Shown in pieces: positions 1 through 8,810 of a stretch of 64,000 bases of DNA. The stretch is from Corynebacterium flavescens (lineage in GTDB: Bacteria > Actinomycetota > Actinomycetes > Mycobacteriales > Mycobacteriaceae): contig NZ_VXKK01000018.1 of NCBI RefSeq assembly GCF_008693105.1, forward strand, positions 167,245 through 231,244, in the 5' to 3' direction. The stretch's first letter is position 1, and each line of letters begins with the position of its first letter. The translations under genes and the position numbers were made by a program. The notes under the pieces were generated by a model. It searched no databases. It was not told where the DNA came from and saw nothing but the letters and a program-made list of their open reading frames with translations.

Positions 1-231
1 TGCGACCGAGCCGACCGAAAGGTCGATGCCGGCGGTGACGATGACGAAGGTCATGCCGAAGGCCAGAATGGCTACCGTAGCGGCCTGAATGCCGATGTTG
101 AGCAGGTTGGCAACGGTGAGAAAGTAGGGCGTGGCTATAAAGAGCGCGATGCACAGTGCGATGAGGCCGACGAGGGCGCCGTTATTCATCGCCCAATTGA
201 GGACCTGGTTCTTCGTGCGGGTCTGAGTCAT
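1..231 (-). CDS. rbsC: Ribose-type ABC transporter permease (5' part only)
   Basis: Membrane permease of a sugar ABC importer of the RbsC family; only the first 77 codons lie in the window and the gene runs off the left edge. The N-terminus has a first membrane segment (LVGLIALCIALFIATPYFL) followed by the family sequence ITAGIDLSVGSVA, which is typical of RbsC/AraH/XylH permeases. It starts 14 bp downstream of the stop of the ATPase gene on the same strand, so the two are surely cotranscribed. The order regulator, ATPase, permease matches the rbsRACBD operon of Corynebacterium glutamicum. The substrate (ribose versus another pentose or galactoside) is inferred from family and gene order, not shown. 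Confidence 0.85.
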   Translation of the reverse strand, partial: MTQTRTKNQVLNWAMNNGALVGLIALCIALFIATPYFLTVANLLNIGIQAATVAILAFGMTFVIVTAGIDLSVGSVA

Positions 232-245
232 GGTTTCTGATTCCT

Positions 246-1814
246 TCAGCTTGCTGCAGCCGGATCGACATCGGCTTCGGTAATGACGTTGGAGACGTTG
301 GAGACGGCTAGGGCCATCACCTCGTCTTGGGAGGATTCGGGGGAGAGCTCGCCTGCCAGGACACCGCCAGACATGACAAGGACGCGGTCAGACATCCCCA
401 GGACTTCTGGCAGGTCGGAGGAGACCATGAGCACGGCCCCGCCCCGGGAGGTGACATCGTTGATGATGTTGTAGATCTCTACCTTGGCGCCGACATCGAC
501 GCCGCGGGTCGGTTCGTCGAGAAGCAACACGGAGGAACCGGCAAGTACCCAGCGGCCAAAGACGGCCTTCTGCTGGTTGCCGCCCGAGAGGTTGCGGATG
601 GGTTGCTCAAGGCCGGCCATGCGGATGCGGAGTTTCTCGGCGACGGTGCCTGCGCGCTGCTTTTGGCCGCGCAGGTCAGCCAGCCCCAGCTTTGAGGTGG
701 CGGACAAGGTGGCAAATCCGAGGTTGTCGGAGACGCTGGCATCAAGGACCAAGGCCTGGGACTTGCGGTCTTCGGGGATGTGGCCGACGCCGGCGGCAAT
801 AGAGGCCGCTATATCGCCGCGCTTCACAGCGTTTCCGGCGATGCGCACGCTGCCCGAGTCATAGGGATCAGCGCCCGCGATGGCGCGAATGATCTCCGTC
901 CTGCCTGCGCCTACCAGGCCGGCTAGACCCACGACCTCGCCGGAGCGGACAGAAAAGCTCACGCCGGAAAACTTGCCCTCGGCGCTGAGATCTTCAACCT
1001 CGAGGAGTACTTCGCCCGGCTGCTGCGGGCGCTGGCGCGGGTATTGATCCTCGATGTCGCGGCCCACCATGAGGCGCACGAGCTCCGCCTCGGGAGTGAA
1101 GGAGGGGACCTCGGCGACGAATTCTCCGTCACGCAGAACGCTGATGGTGTCCGCGATCCGCGCGAGCTCTTCCAGGTGATGGCTGATGAACACCATCGCC
1201 ACGCCCTTGGCCTTGAGCTCGTCGAGGATGAGGAAGAGTGCGTCAATCTCCTTGCCGGTCAGGGCCGCGGTGGGTTCGTCGAGGATGAGAATGCGTGCGT
1301 TCATCGACAGGGCCTTGGCAATCTCGATGAGCTGTTGCTTGGCGATGCCGAGTTCCCCCACGGGCGTATCCAGGTCGACGTCGAGCCCGATGAGGTGCAG
1401 CGCCGCCTGGGCCTGGGCACGCAGATGGGCGCGGTTGACCAAGCCCCACTTGTGGGGAGTGCGTCCCAAGAGGATGTTTTCTGCCACCGACATGGTGGGC
1501 ACGAGGTTGAGCTCTTGGTGGATGGTGGCAATGCCTAGGGCTTCTGCGGCGTTGGTGTCCGCAATGTCGACCTCGTTTCCGTCGACAACGATGCGGCCCG
1601 AATCTGGGCGGTGTACTCCGGCAATCATCTTGATAAGCGTGGATTTTCCGGCGCCGTTTTCTCCCAAGAGTGCCTGGACCTGGCCGCGGCGTACGTGCAG
1701 GGTCACGCCCTTGATGACGTCGACGGAACCAAAGGACTTCGATACCTCGACTAGCTCGAGGACCGGCGGATGGGAAGAACTGGCGGCGGGCTGGTGCCGC
1801 GCAGGGTAGGTCAT
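246..1814 (-). CDS. rbsA: Ribose-type ABC transporter ATP-binding protein, double ABC
   Basis: Energises uptake of a sugar through the adjacent RbsC-like permease at the cytoplasmic face. The 522 residues hold two fused ABC modules. The first has Walker A GENGAGKST near residue 52 and Walker B LILDEPTAAL near 176. The second has a degenerate P-loop (GLVGAGRTE near 305), signature LSGGNQQK near 412 and LLLDEPTRGVDVG near 432. A degenerate second P-loop is normal for RbsA/MglA/XylG. The length fits the family (about 500). ATG start at 1814. It lies 35 bp after the LacI-family regulator gene and 14 bp before the permease gene, all minus strand. Ribose specificity is inferred from gene order. Confidence 0.92.
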   Translation of the reverse strand: MTYPARHQPAASSSHPPVLELVEVSKSFGSVDVIKGVTLHVRRGQVQALLGENGAGKSTLIKMIAGVHRPDSGRIVVDGNEVDIADTNAAEALGIATIHQELNLVPTMSVAENILLGRTPHKWGLVNRAHLRAQAQAALHLIGLDVDLDTPVGELGIAKQQLIEIAKALSMNARILILDEPTAALTGKEIDALFLILDELKAKGVAMVFISHHLEELARIADTISVLRDGEFVAEVPSFTPEAELVRLMVGRDIEDQYPRQRPQQPGEVLLEVEDLSAEGKFSGVSFSVRSGEVVGLAGLVGAGRTEIIRAIAGADPYDSGSVRIAGNAVKRGDIAASIAAGVGHIPEDRKSQALVLDASVSDNLGFATLSATSKLGLADLRGQKQRAGTVAEKLRIRMAGLEQPIRNLSGGNQQKAVFGRWVLAGSSVLLLDEPTRGVDVGAKVEIYNIINDVTSRGGAVLMVSSDLPEVLGMSDRVLVMSGGVLAGELSPESSQDEVMALAVSNVSNVITEADVDPAAAS

Positions 1815-1849
1815 GCTCGTTCTCCTGTTACTGATTTACTTCTCATGTA

Positions 1850-2854
1850 CTACTGCTGTGCTGCCAATGCTGGGCCGGATTGGGGGCCATAGGCGGTGGA
1901 TGGGCGGGGGATAAAGCGCGTGGGGTGTACGACACCGCGCGGCGTGGTCTTGGTCTCGATGGCGTGGATTAAAGAGTCCACGGCCGCGACTCCCAGGCGG
2001 TCTACCTCTTGGTCGATGACGGAGACCGGGGAGGGTTGATAGCGCAGGAAGACAAAGTCATCGAAGCCGACGAGCGCGAGTTGCTTTCCGATGTCGACCT
2101 GGGCGTTGTGGCAGGCTTCAAGCGCGCCGAAGGTCATCATGGAGTCGCCGGCAACGATGGCCGTGACCTGGGAATCAAGAAGATCGAGGGTGGCTTTGTA
2201 GCCCTCTTTGCGGCGAAAGCCTCCGTCGTGGACGATGACGTCGAGGCCTGAGGATTCGCGGAGGAATACCTCTAGGCGTTCGCGGCCTGTGGAGGTGGAG
2301 TCCGGCCCCGAGAGGTAGCCAATGCGGCTGTGCCCGCGCCTCTTGAGTAAGGCCAGTGCTGCTGCGATGCCTGGGGTGGGATCGGAGACGACCGCGGGCA
2401 GATCCCCCAAGTGGCGGTCAACTAGGAGCAGGGGGCGCAGCGCGGCCGTTGCGGCAAGCGCTTCCTCGGCGCCGTGCATGGGGACGGCCACGATGCCGTC
2501 GACCTGGCGGGAGGACAAGGCATCGAGCGCCGAGGCGAGTTTGGTGCCATCCTCGGCGCTGGAGGTGATGATGGTGGCGAAGCCGCGTGCCTCCGCCGCC
2601 TCCTCGATGGCGGCTGCCATGGCTGCAAAGTAGGGGTTGACCAGGCTGGGAATGACTAGGCCGATGGCGTTACTCCGCGAGCTGCGCAGTGCGCGGGCCT
2701 GCGCATTGGGGTGATAATTAAGACTGGCGGCCGCCTTTTTAACTCGGCGCCGAGTAGCCTCGGAGATGGCGGGATTATCCGCCAACGAGCGCGAGGCCGT
2801 CGAAACGGACACGCCTGCGGCGGCGGCCACGTCCTTGAGTGTTGCTCCTGACAT
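1850..2854 (-). CDS. rbsR: LacI-family transcriptional repressor of the ribose-type operon
   Basis: DNA-binding repressor that likely releases the rbs-type operon when its sugar ligand binds. The N-terminal helix-turn-helix reads LKDVAAAAGVSVSTASRSLADNP, with the hinge-helix region around HPNAQARALRS, followed by a periplasmic-binding-protein-like effector domain (LVIPSLVNPYFAAMAAAIEEA to the C-terminus). I place the start at ATG 2854 (334 residues), because it has GAGAGG about 8 bp upstream. An in-frame ATG at 2887 would put the leader codons inside the operator. It is the first gene of its operon, so autoregulation is expected. RbsR is assigned from order; another sugar is possible. Confidence 0.88.
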   Translation of the reverse strand: MSGATLKDVAAAAGVSVSTASRSLADNPAISEATRRRVKKAAASLNYHPNAQARALRSSRSNAIGLVIPSLVNPYFAAMAAAIEEAAEARGFATIITSSAEDGTKLASALDALSSRQVDGIVAVPMHGAEEALAATAALRPLLLVDRHLGDLPAVVSDPTPGIAAALALLKRRGHSRIGYLSGPDSTSTGRERLEVFLRESSGLDVIVHDGGFRRKEGYKATLDLLDSQVTAIVAGDSMMTFGALEACHNAQVDIGKQLALVGFDDFVFLRYQPSPVSVIDQEVDRLGVAAVDSLIHAIETKTTPRGVVHPTRFIPRPSTAYGPQSGPALAAQQ

Positions 2855-2872
2855 GATGAACCTCTCACGTTG

Positions 2873-2886
2873 TGCAAACGTTTGCA
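2873..2886. promoter_or_regulatory. LacI-type operator upstream of rbsR
   Basis: TGCAAACGTTTGCA is a perfect 14-bp palindrome with the central CG step typical of LacI-family operators. It sits 19 bp before the chosen start of the LacI-family gene, which suggests autorepression of the whole rbs-type operon. Confidence 0.8.
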
Positions 2887-2978
2887 TAACTTCTATGGGA
2901 TTTAAACTACTGAGCCTTGAGGCGCGGTGTCAACCCCTGGGCATTCGCCATCAATTTCGCTGGCCTATGCTCGTTGCT

Positions 2979-3431
2979 ATGTCCCAACCTCTGCTCGTCC
3001 TTGGCGCCCGCGTTGTCGACGGCGAGCCGGGGCCCATGTTGGCGACGCGCCTAGATAAAGCGATAGAACTAGCCTCCCACCTGCCCGAACCCATCATCGT
3101 TTCAGGCAAAGGTGAGGCAGAAGCCATGCAACGCTACCTCGTTGACCACGGCATCGATCCGCGGCGCATTGTTGTTGAACTGGATGCTACGAGCACCAAC
3201 GAGAACTTAGAGAGGGCTGTGCGGCTTTCCCCCGGCGCTGAACTTTTTCACGTCATTACGAGTGACTTTCACATTGTGCGCACTAGGCTGTGGGCCTGGC
3301 ATTTGGGGATCCCGGTTAGGATGCACTCCGCGCGTACTCCGTGGTCATTGAAGGCGAGCAACTATCTGCGCGAGGTTGTCGCCACCCCGCACTCAGCACT
3401 GCGGGTGTTGTGGCGCAAGTGGAGGGTATGA
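2979..3431 (+). CDS. DUF218 (YdcF/SanA-like) protein
   Basis: Small protein of the DUF218 family, whose members are linked to envelope functions but mostly lack a defined reaction. Visible family features are the N-terminal LLVLGARVVDGEPGPMLATRLDKA, the IIVSGKGEAEAMQRYLVDHGID segment, the ELDATSTNENLERA box and ITSDFHIVRTRLWAWHLGIP. I chose ATG 2979 (150 residues), which puts the first beta strand at the very N-terminus; ATG 2967 is an alternative. No signal peptide or membrane helix is seen, so this is the short cytosolic-type version. It is divergent from rbsR and upstream of the galactose operon, with no obvious functional tie to either. Confidence 0.8.
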   Translation: MSQPLLVLGARVVDGEPGPMLATRLDKAIELASHLPEPIIVSGKGEAEAMQRYLVDHGIDPRRIVVELDATSTNENLERAVRLSPGAELFHVITSDFHIVRTRLWAWHLGIPVRMHSARTPWSLKASNYLREVVATPHSALRVLWRKWRV

Positions 3432-3503
3432 CCCCAGATTGGGCTAAAAACGGTATTTATGGATTGGCCCTAATGCTAAATTATTGCGGATTTACGCAAA
3501 CGA

Positions 3504-3533
3504 TTGACGTGCTGGTCAGCGCGGCCATAGGGT
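3504..3533 (+). promoter_or_regulatory. Putative promoter of the galactose operon
   Basis: A TTGACG (3504-3509) and a TAGGGT (3528-3533, fitting the loose corynebacterial TANNNT -10) are separated by 18 bp, 43 bp before galM. Just upstream, GCAAACG near 3496 resembles a half of the LacI operator at 2873, but the second half is poor. Confidence 0.4.
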
Positions 3534-3576
3534 AGAGGAGGTAGGGACTTCCTCTAGCTAGAAAGGTCTAGCTCCC

Positions 3577-4464
3577 ATGGCCAACACCTCCCCAGTCCTC
3601 GAGATTGCCGCCGGGCGCTATCGCGCCGACATAGCCACCTTCGGCGGGGGTATCAAAGCATTGACCTTTGACTCTAAGCCTCTAGTCGAGACCTATCCGG
3701 ATGGCGCTTATCCGCCTTTGAGTGCAGGCGTGGTGCTCGCACCATGGCCCAACCGGGTAGAGGACGGGACATACTCGTGGCAGGGAACTAACTATCAGTT
3801 GCCCATCACGGAACCGGCTCTCAATAATGCGATTCACGGCTTCTGCAATGAAGTCGAGTGGGAGGTCAGTGAGTGCGCCCCAGCGGCTGTCGTGCTGCGC
3901 CACTCAATCGCGCCACAGTCCGGCTGGCCCTGGCAGGTGGAGGTCGAGGCGGTTTATCGCCTTGCTGACACCGGCCTGGAGGTAGTCCTGAGCGCGAGCA
4001 CTCCGGAAACTCGCCCGGTGCCCTTCGCCTGCGGGCTGCACACCTATCTCTCGGCGTGCGGCGCCCCGGCCGATGAGTCCCGTCTTCATCTCCCGGTGAC
4101 CAGCCATCATCTTCTCAATGAAAGGAACCTGCCTACAGGAGCCTTCGACAAGCGCAGCATCGTGGACCAAGCCATCGCTGAGGTGGAATGGGACGATTGC
4201 TTCCACGGGCCCGAAGGACTCGTGGCGGAATACACCTGCGCCGGACAAGGCGTGCGCCTGGAAATGGGACCGGGGCTGCAATGGGTACAGCTCTACACTC
4301 CCCGCGACTACCCAGGGCGCGGGCGCGCCCTGGCCGTGGAGCCCATGAGCGCGCCGCCTAATGCTCTCCATGATGGCGTTGATATTGCCACCATCGATTC
4401 CGAGACTCCTGTTGCGTATCGCATCCATCTCAGTGCTCTGGAAACAGGGCGCACCATCTCTTAG
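3577..4464 (+). CDS. galM: Aldose 1-epimerase (galactose mutarotase)
   Basis: Interconverts beta- and alpha-D-galactose so that galactokinase receives the alpha anomer; the first Leloir step, cytosolic. The 295 residues show the family pattern: an early NRV segment (LAPWPNRVEDGTY), the NNAIHGF histidine motif near residue 90, the second histidine in ACGLHTYLSACG near 150, and a late acidic region ending in AVEPMSAPPNAL. The gene opens a tight five-gene plus-strand operon with a symporter, a small membrane protein, galT and galK. GAAAGG lies about 12 bp before the ATG. No galE is in the window, so the UDP-glucose 4-epimerase must be encoded elsewhere. Confidence 0.88.
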   Translation: MANTSPVLEIAAGRYRADIATFGGGIKALTFDSKPLVETYPDGAYPPLSAGVVLAPWPNRVEDGTYSWQGTNYQLPITEPALNNAIHGFCNEVEWEVSECAPAAVVLRHSIAPQSGWPWQVEVEAVYRLADTGLEVVLSASTPETRPVPFACGLHTYLSACGAPADESRLHLPVTSHHLLNERNLPTGAFDKRSIVDQAIAEVEWDDCFHGPEGLVAEYTCAGQGVRLEMGPGLQWVQLYTPRDYPGRGRALAVEPMSAPPNALHDGVDIATIDSETPVAYRIHLSALETGRTIS

Positions 4465-4479
4465 AAAGGCAGCCTGACC

Positions 4480-6141
4480 ATGGATACTGCTGAATCTGTA
4501 TTAAGACTCGACGCCACTTGGGTGGACTACCTCCTCGTGGCCGTCTACTTCCTGTTCGTCCTGGGAATCGGGTGGGCGGCCAAGGCCCGCGTGTCCTCGT
4601 CCATTGACTTCTTCCTCTCCGGGCGTGGTTTGCCCGCCTGGGTCACCGGCCTCGCCTTCGTCTCCGCCAACCTCGGTGCCGTGGAGATCATCGGCATGTC
4701 CGCCAATGGCGTGGAATACGGTTTCCAGACCATGCACTACTTCTGGATCGGCGCCGTGCCCGCCATGGTTTTCCTGGGTATCGTCATGATGCCCTTCTAC
4801 TATGGCTCAAAGGTACGTTCCGTCCCGGAGTTCATGCGGCGCCGCTTCGGTAACGCCGCGCACCTGGTCAACGCGATTTCCTTCGCGGTGGCGCAGCTCC
4901 TTATCGCCGGCGTTAACCTTTACCTGCTGGCCACCATCGTGGAGGCCCTCCTGGGCTGGCCCATGTGGGTGGCGCTGCTGCTCGCCGGCATCATTGTCTT
5001 GTCCTACATCACGCTGGGCGGTCTCTCCGCGGCCATCTACAACGAGGTTCTTCAGTTCTTCGTCATCGTGGCCGCGCTGGCGCCGCTGACCATCATCGGC
5101 CTCAACCGCGTTGGCGGCTGGGAGGGTCTCAAGAACTCCGTGGCGAATGAATCCCACTTCCATACCTGGCCCGGAACGGATATTTCCGGCTTCGAAAACC
5201 CGGTGTGGTCCGTCATCGGCATCGTCTTGGGTCTGGGCTTCGTCCTCTCCTTTGGCTACTGGACCACCAACTTCGTTGAGGTGCAACGCGCAATGGCCTC
5301 CGAGTCCATCTCCGCGGCGCGCAGGACCCCCATCATCGGTGCTTTCCCGAAGATGTTCATCCCCTTCCTCGTGGTCATCCCCGGCATGGTGGCCTCGGTC
5401 ACGGTGGGGGATCTGATGGAAAAGCGCGCCGAACCCAATGACGCGATCCTGCTGCTCATGCGCGATCTGCTGCCTAATGGCTTACTTGGCGTTGCCATCG
5501 CAGGCCTATTGGCCTCCTTCATGGCCGGCATGGCCGCCAATATTTCCGCCTTCAACACCGTCATCTCCTATGACATCTGGCAGGCCTACGTGGTCAAGGA
5601 TCGCCCGGACGAGTATTACCTGAAGTTCGGGCGCCTAGCCACGGTCGGCGCGACGATTATCGCCATGTTCACTGCCCTTCTGGCGCAGAACTTCGGCAAC
5701 ATCATGGACTACCTGCAGACCCTGTTCGGCTTCTTCAACGCGCCGCTGTTTGCAACCTTCATCCTGGGTATGTTCTGGAAGCGCATGACCCCGCACGCCG
5801 GCTGGTCTGGCCTGGTGGCAGGTACTACCTCCGCCATTGCGTTCTGGTACGTGGCCACGTTTACGGAGGCCTCAGCCTCCATCTTCAACCTGCCGGGACA
5901 AGGCACCGCCTTCGTCGCCGCGGGTGTGGCCTTTAGCGTCGACATCATCGTCTCCGTGATTGTCACCATGTTCACCACGCCAAAGCCCGACTCGGAGCTC
6001 GTCGGCTTCGTCTCCTCCGTGACCCCGAAGGATCACTTCGAGGACTACACCGAAAAGTCCCTGCCCTGGTACAAGCAAACTGTACCTCTGGGCGTCATCT
6101 GTTTAGCCATGGCCGTTGGCCTCAACGTCATATTTGCTTAA
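4480..6141 (+). CDS. Sodium:solute symporter (SSS family), probable galactose uptake
   Basis: Integral membrane symporter of the SSS family that likely imports galactose with sodium. The 553 residues contain about 14 hydrophobic segments. Family landmarks are FLSGRGLPAWVTGLAFVSANLGAVEIIG in the second helix region (typical of SGLT-like members), the NEVLQFFVIV helix and the GLLASFMAGMAANISAFNTVI helix that carries the sodium-site serines. Both the length and the motif FLSGRGLPAW fit sugar-type SSS proteins. It begins 15 bp after galM and ends 15 bp before the small membrane protein gene. The substrate is inferred from its place inside the Leloir operon. Confidence 0.85.
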   Translation: MDTAESVLRLDATWVDYLLVAVYFLFVLGIGWAAKARVSSSIDFFLSGRGLPAWVTGLAFVSANLGAVEIIGMSANGVEYGFQTMHYFWIGAVPAMVFLGIVMMPFYYGSKVRSVPEFMRRRFGNAAHLVNAISFAVAQLLIAGVNLYLLATIVEALLGWPMWVALLLAGIIVLSYITLGGLSAAIYNEVLQFFVIVAALAPLTIIGLNRVGGWEGLKNSVANESHFHTWPGTDISGFENPVWSVIGIVLGLGFVLSFGYWTTNFVEVQRAMASESISAARRTPIIGAFPKMFIPFLVVIPGMVASVTVGDLMEKRAEPNDAILLLMRDLLPNGLLGVAIAGLLASFMAGMAANISAFNTVISYDIWQAYVVKDRPDEYYLKFGRLATVGATIIAMFTALLAQNFGNIMDYLQTLFGFFNAPLFATFILGMFWKRMTPHAGWSGLVAGTTSAIAFWYVATFTEASASIFNLPGQGTAFVAAGVAFSVDIIVSVIVTMFTTPKPDSELVGFVSSVTPKDHFEDYTEKSLPWYKQTVPLGVICLAMAVGLNVIFA

Positions 6142-6156
6142 GCAAGGAGCTCAACA

Positions 6157-6495
6157 ATGTCTGAAAAAACTCCAGCAGCACAAGGAACCTCGCAGCAGCA
6201 TGCCGGCGCATTCGATCTGCGCAACGTCATCGGCGCCCTCCTCGGGCTCTACGGGATCGTCTTGATTGCCTGCTTCTTCTTCCTTGATCCCGGCATCAAC
6301 CCAGATACCGGCTCGCTCAAAGAACCCGCTGACAACCTCTATTCTGGGCTGGCAATGCTGGCGGTCGCCGCCATCATGATGCTGTGGGCAAGGCTGCGGC
6401 CCATCGTTGTGGATACCAGCGCCGCTCAAGACGCGGCTGGTGATCCGGCTGCCGCCTCCGGGGCTGCGGCAAACTCGAATGCAGGGAGAGACTAA
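6157..6495 (+). CDS. Small two-helix membrane protein of the galactose operon
   Basis: Unrecognised 112-residue protein. A short polar N-terminus is followed by two hydrophobic helices, VIGALLGLYGIVLIACFFFL (about residues 26-45) and LYSGLAMLAVAAIMMLWARL (about 66-85), then an Ala/Ser/Asn-rich tail. The stretch LDPGINPDTGS lies between the helices. It has a good ribosome site (AAGGAG), sits 15 bp after the symporter gene and shares one base with galT. This placement suggests an accessory of the symporter, as small two-helix partners are known for other SSS transporters. That role is inference only. Confidence 0.7.
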   Translation: MSEKTPAAQGTSQQHAGAFDLRNVIGALLGLYGIVLIACFFFLDPGINPDTGSLKEPADNLYSGLAMLAVAAIMMLWARLRPIVVDTSAAQDAAGDPAAASGAAANSNAGRD

Positions 6496-7586
6496 TGCTA
6501 AAAATTACTCCATCCACCCTGGCAGATGGACGCGAGATCATCTACTTCGATGACACCGAGTACAGCGACCGCATCCTGGTGGATTCTCGCGACCTCCCTC
6601 AGGTTCATCCGGCCTCAGAGATGCGCCGCGATCCTCTCACGGGGGAGTGGGTGGCCTTCGCCGCTCACCGCATGAACCGCACCTTTATGCCTCCGGCCAA
6701 CGAGAACCCGCTCGCACCCACGCAGCCAGGCCAGCTGCCCACCGAGATCCCCAGCCCCAGCTACGATGTCGTGGTTTTTGAAAACCGCTTTCCCTCTTTC
6801 TCCATGGCGATGGAGGATTATGACAACGATCTCGACGGCATGGGCCTTGTGCCCCAACGCCCGGCCAAGGCGCGCTGCGAGGTGGTGTGCTTTACCTCCG
6901 ATCCGCAATTGAGCTTTAGAGACTTGCCGGTTAGCCGCATCCGCACCGTCATCGATGTATGGGCACACCGCACCGCGGCACTCTCACAGCTGCCGGGCGT
7001 GGCCCAGGTATTCCCCTTTGAGAATCGTGGCAAGGAGATCGGGGTAACTCTGCAGCACCCGCACGGGCAGATCTACTCCTACCCCTTCTTAAGCCCACGC
7101 ATGAGCAACATCGTGGCTTCCGCACAGGCGTACGATGGCGATCTTTTCCAGGACATCCTGGACAAGGAACGCGCTGTAGGAAACCGCATCATCGAGGTCA
7201 CCGAGCATTTCACCGCCTACGTTCCGGCCGCGGCCAAGTGGCCGGTGGAGGCCATGGTCGTGCCCAATGCCTATGCCGCCGACTTCACCGAGCTCTCCGA
7301 GTCCCAGCGCGATGACCTTGCCGGGTTGCTCAAGCGCCTTTATGGTGCAGTTGATCGTTTCTTCGAAGACGTGGAGAAGACCCCCTATATTGCCGGGTGG
7401 AATCTGGCACCGGTCGATCCGGCGCTGCGCGGGAGCGTGCGCATGCACCTGCAGCTCTTCTCCCTCATGCGCTCTCCCAACCGCATGAAGTTCCTGGCTG
7501 GTTCCGAATCCTCCCAAGGGGTGTGGATCAATGACACCACCCCGGAGAAGATCGCCGCCCGTTTCCGGGAGGTGTGGGATGCCTAA
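6495..7586 (+). CDS. galT: Galactose-1-phosphate uridylyltransferase
   Basis: Transfers UMP from UDP-glucose to galactose-1-phosphate in the Leloir pathway. The 363 residues carry the catalytic HPH motif in LQHPHGQIYSYPF near residue 182, the FENRFPSF segment near 96, and a late HLQLFSLMRSPNRMKFLAGSE region characteristic of GalT. Its length is normal (about 350). It shares one base with the preceding small gene and overlaps galK by 8 bp, so translational coupling through the operon is likely. No sign of damage. Confidence 0.93.
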   Translation: MLKITPSTLADGREIIYFDDTEYSDRILVDSRDLPQVHPASEMRRDPLTGEWVAFAAHRMNRTFMPPANENPLAPTQPGQLPTEIPSPSYDVVVFENRFPSFSMAMEDYDNDLDGMGLVPQRPAKARCEVVCFTSDPQLSFRDLPVSRIRTVIDVWAHRTAALSQLPGVAQVFPFENRGKEIGVTLQHPHGQIYSYPFLSPRMSNIVASAQAYDGDLFQDILDKERAVGNRIIEVTEHFTAYVPAAAKWPVEAMVVPNAYAADFTELSESQRDDLAGLLKRLYGAVDRFFEDVEKTPYIAGWNLAPVDPALRGSVRMHLQLFSLMRSPNRMKFLAGSESSQGVWINDTTPEKIAARFREVWDA

Positions 7587-8796
7587 CTGGATCAATACCC
7601 GCGATGACGCCCAGCTCGTCACTGATGCCCAGGCCTTGTTCACCAAGAGTTTTGGGTCGGCGCCCGCCGGAGTGTGGGCCGCACCCGGTCGCGTCAACCT
7701 TATTGGTGAGCACGTGGATTATGCGGGGGGCCTTTCCATTCCCTTTGCTCTCGAGCAAAACACCGCCGTGGCCGTCGCCCCGCGCACGGATGGCGTGCTC
7801 CGAATGGTCTCCGAGCTGGAGGATAACTCCGCCGTGACGGAGATCCCCTTGGATAAGGTCGGCCCGGGTTCTCCCGCCGATTGGTCCGGCTACGTTGCCG
7901 GTTCCGTCTGGGCGGGGCTGCAAGTCGGGGTGATTCCCACCTGCACGGGCTTGGATATCGCGATTGTCTCAGACGTCCCCATCGGCTCGGGGCTGTCTAG
8001 CTCCGCGGCGTTGGAGTGCTCCGTGGCTCTTGCCGCCTTCGAACTGGCCACGGGCCGTTCCCCTGCTGACGAGGAGCGCCGGCGTCTGGTCCAGGCGTGC
8101 ATGCGCGCAGAGAACGAGGTCGTTGGTGCCTCGACGGGCGGCCTCGACCAGAACGCCAGCTTCTTTGGCAAACGCGGGTACGCCTTGGTGCTGGACTTTC
8201 GCTCCGGCGAACTCACGCGCGTTCCCTTCGATCTGGCCTCGCGGGGGATGGTGCTTCTCATCGCCGATACCAATGCCCCGCACACGCTTAGCGACGGCCA
8301 GTACGCCTCCCGCCGCGGCGTCATCGACGCGGTGCAGCACGCGCTGACCCCAGGAGGGACGGGCACCATTCGGGACATCCCCGATGCCGCTGCGGCCGCT
8401 GCCCAGTGGGCACGCGACAACGGCGAAGACGCGGAGCTTACCAGCCGACGGGTGCGCCACGTGGTCGAGGAAACCGCGCGCACCCAGGAGGTGGCGCATC
8501 TGCTCGAAGAGGGAGACATCGACGGCGTGCGTGAGCGGATGCGTGACAGCCACATTTCGTTGCGTGATCTCTACCAGGTCACCACTCCTGAGCTCGACTC
8601 CGCCTTCCATGCCGCTGGCGAGTTGGGTGCGCGCATGACTGGTGGCGGCTTTGGCGGCGCGGTCATTGCCTTGATAGACCGCGACGTTGTGGATGACACC
8701 GCCGCAGCTATTGCCTCCGCGGCCGCTAAACACGGCTTCCCAGAGCCCACCTTCCTTATCGCCCGGCCAGGAGAAGGGGCGCGCCGCCTGCGCTAG
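7579..8796 (+). CDS. galK: Galactokinase
   Basis: Phosphorylates alpha-D-galactose with ATP. GHMP-kinase motifs are clear: the N-terminal signature GRVNLIGEHVDYAGG near residue 37, the phosphate-binding loop PIGSGLSSSAALE near 133, and the C-terminal GARMTGGGFGGAVIAL near 354. I take ATG 7579, inside the end of galT (8-bp overlap), giving 405 residues. A longer frame from 7531 would only add out-of-family residues inside galT. It closes the galactose operon; the next gene is convergent and 14 bp away. Confidence 0.93.
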   Translation: MPNWINTRDDAQLVTDAQALFTKSFGSAPAGVWAAPGRVNLIGEHVDYAGGLSIPFALEQNTAVAVAPRTDGVLRMVSELEDNSAVTEIPLDKVGPGSPADWSGYVAGSVWAGLQVGVIPTCTGLDIAIVSDVPIGSGLSSSAALECSVALAAFELATGRSPADEERRRLVQACMRAENEVVGASTGGLDQNASFFGKRGYALVLDFRSGELTRVPFDLASRGMVLLIADTNAPHTLSDGQYASRRGVIDAVQHALTPGGTGTIRDIPDAAAAAAQWARDNGEDAELTSRRVRHVVEETARTQEVAHLLEEGDIDGVRERMRDSHISLRDLYQVTTPELDSAFHAAGELGARMTGGGFGGAVIALIDRDVVDDTAAAIASAAAKHGFPEPTFLIARPGEGARRLR

Positions 8797-8810
8797 GCGC
8801 TGACTAAGAA

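Noticed and set aside
1044..1809. Plus-strand frames opposite rbsA
   Set aside because: High-G+C shadow frames of a well-supported ABC ATPase gene.
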